Source: Ktedonobacterales bacterium (GTDB lineage Bacteria > Chloroflexota > Ktedonobacteria > Ktedonobacterales > JADMIN01). From it: 6,878 bases of DNA. The notes below the pieces were generated by a model. It was not told the origin of the DNA. It made no database searches and saw only the letters and a list, made by a program, of their open reading frames with translations. The DNA lies in assembly GCA_025928125.1 (NCBI GenBank), contig JAICKD010000172.1, positions 1 to 6,878 on the forward strand, given 5' to 3'. Shown piece by piece: positions 6,089 through 6,878 of the stretch; the stretch's first letter is position 1, and each line of letters starts with the position of its first letter. Position numbers and translations under genes: made by a program.

Positions 6089-6878
6089 CTATTCCACCTC
6101 TGGATCGTCAGACGGTGCGTCCGAAGCGCCAGACGGCGTATCGTCGTCGATGTTCCCACGTGGCGCGCCATCGCCGATTGCCCGAATCTGGGCGTCAATC
6201 GGTGGGATGCTCATGTAATCCTCGTCGAGAATCTTATAGGCGCGCTGAAGGTAGAGTCCCGCCAATTTCGGTCCGGCCGCATCCGGGCGTAATGCCGCCT
6301 CGATCAACTGCTCGGCGCGATATTTTTCCGGCAGTGGGCGGGCAAGCCGTCGCATATCCGCCGCGACCTTATCCAGCGCATGTCGGTCGCCCAACTCGAG
6401 CGCATAGCGTGCCTGGCTGATCAGTTTGGCAAGTTCGCCGAGGCGCTCACGCTCAGGCAACATAGACGCGAGAACGTCACTCACATCCAGGTCATCAAGT
6501 GGGACATCATGCGACGAGGACACAACTGTGGGCCAACGCGACTGATACGCGCCATACAATTCACCGTATTCCGCGCTCCCCTCAGCAGCGAACTGGAGGC
6601 GAGCGTTGTCATCTGACACAACCAAAGTACCCATATCGCAGAGGTCATCGGCGCGCTTCTCAGCGAGCTGGCGCAGGACATCGAACGACTCGACATCCTC
6701 GAACATTGGCGGGATCGGCATGGCGCTGACAGCCGATACTCCTTCATTCAGCGCGTCCACAGGCAACTGACCCGCGAACATCGGCGGCAGATATTTCCCT
6801 ATCGAGAATGAGATCGGGAGTACCACGCAATAGGTCGCGACAATCCGGTCACTGCCAGACACACGAGCATAGAGCAAC
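6089..6878 (-). CDS. Protein of unknown function, 5' end outside window
   Basis: The frame is open to the right edge and the first codon in it is TTG with no visible ribosome binding site, so the true start probably lies beyond the window; 263 codons including the stop are seen. I do not recognise the protein. Its visible start (LLYARVSGSDRIVATYCVVL) is hydrophobic and beta-like, running into ISFSIGKYLPPMFAGQ, then a proline-rich MPIPPMFEDVES (53-64) and a helical segment with RADDLCDMGTL (75-85). The middle and C-terminal half is charged and helical (about 125-225), including LPEKYRAEQLIEAAL, and the last 20 or so residues are strongly acidic and Gly/Ser/Pro-rich, ending in DDPEVE. That tail is likely disordered. 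Sites like YLPP and MPIPP look like conserved structural motifs, but I know no function for them. It is the upstream partner of the four-repeat protein, 33 bases away. Confidence 0.82.
   Translation of the reverse strand, partial: LLYARVSGSDRIVATYCVVLPISFSIGKYLPPMFAGQLPVDALNEGVSAVSAMPIPPMFEDVESFDVLRQLAEKRADDLCDMGTLVVSDDNARLQFAAEGSAEYGELYGAYQSRWPTVVSSSHDVPLDDLDVSDVLASMLPERERLGELAKLISQARYALELGDRHALDKVAADMRRLARPLPEKYRAEQLIEAALRPDAAGPKLAGLYLQRAYKILDEDYMSIPPIDAQIRAIGDGAPRGNIDDDTPSGASDAPSDDPEVE

Noticed and set aside
5276..6292. A 338-codon open frame on the plus strand
   Set aside because: It spans the gap between two well-formed minus-strand genes and covers parts of both. Its composition is Arg-rich and I see no motif, so it is a GC-driven shadow.

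Overview
The window is a densely packed, single-direction gene cluster. All six genes supported here read from the minus strand, that is from the right edge to the left edge, and gaps between them are about 30 to 115 bases. The long open frames on the plus strand are shadows of these genes. Base composition is moderately GC-rich by eye. Start codons are mixed (ATG and GTG, with TTG also possible), and Shine-Dalgarno motifs of the AAGGAG type are frequent, so this is a bacterial chromosome. No marker gene fixes the phylum. The mix of a two-module-N-terminus glycogen branching enzyme, a eukaryote-like phospholipase D and conserved proteins of unknown role would fit Chloroflexota, but that is an inference with low confidence. 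I see no tRNA, rRNA, CRISPR array, insertion sequence or phage gene.

In transcription order (right to left) the first unit has two genes. One is a 5'-truncated gene of unknown function with an acidic C-terminus (6089-6878). The other, 33 bases downstream, is a 486-residue helical protein (4595-6055) that I read as four degenerate copies of a histidine-bearing repeat. A perfect 9-bp hairpin in the next gap (4525-4554) probably ends this unit.

The second group holds a histidine phosphatase of the RHG family (3848-4483), a phospholipase D superfamily enzyme with two complete HKD motifs (2086-3774), a metallo-beta-lactamase-fold hydrolase (1012-1971) and the 5' part of glgB, the 1,4-alpha-glucan branching enzyme (1-946), whose 3' end lies beyond the left edge. 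The first three are hydrolase-type enzymes acting on phosphoesters or similar bonds. They are neighbours on one strand, but nothing in the sequence proves a common pathway, and glgB may simply be the next gene.

The best candidate for something undescribed is the two-gene unit on the right. Neither protein is assigned to a function here, and the second has clear internal repetition with a conserved-looking histidine in each unit.
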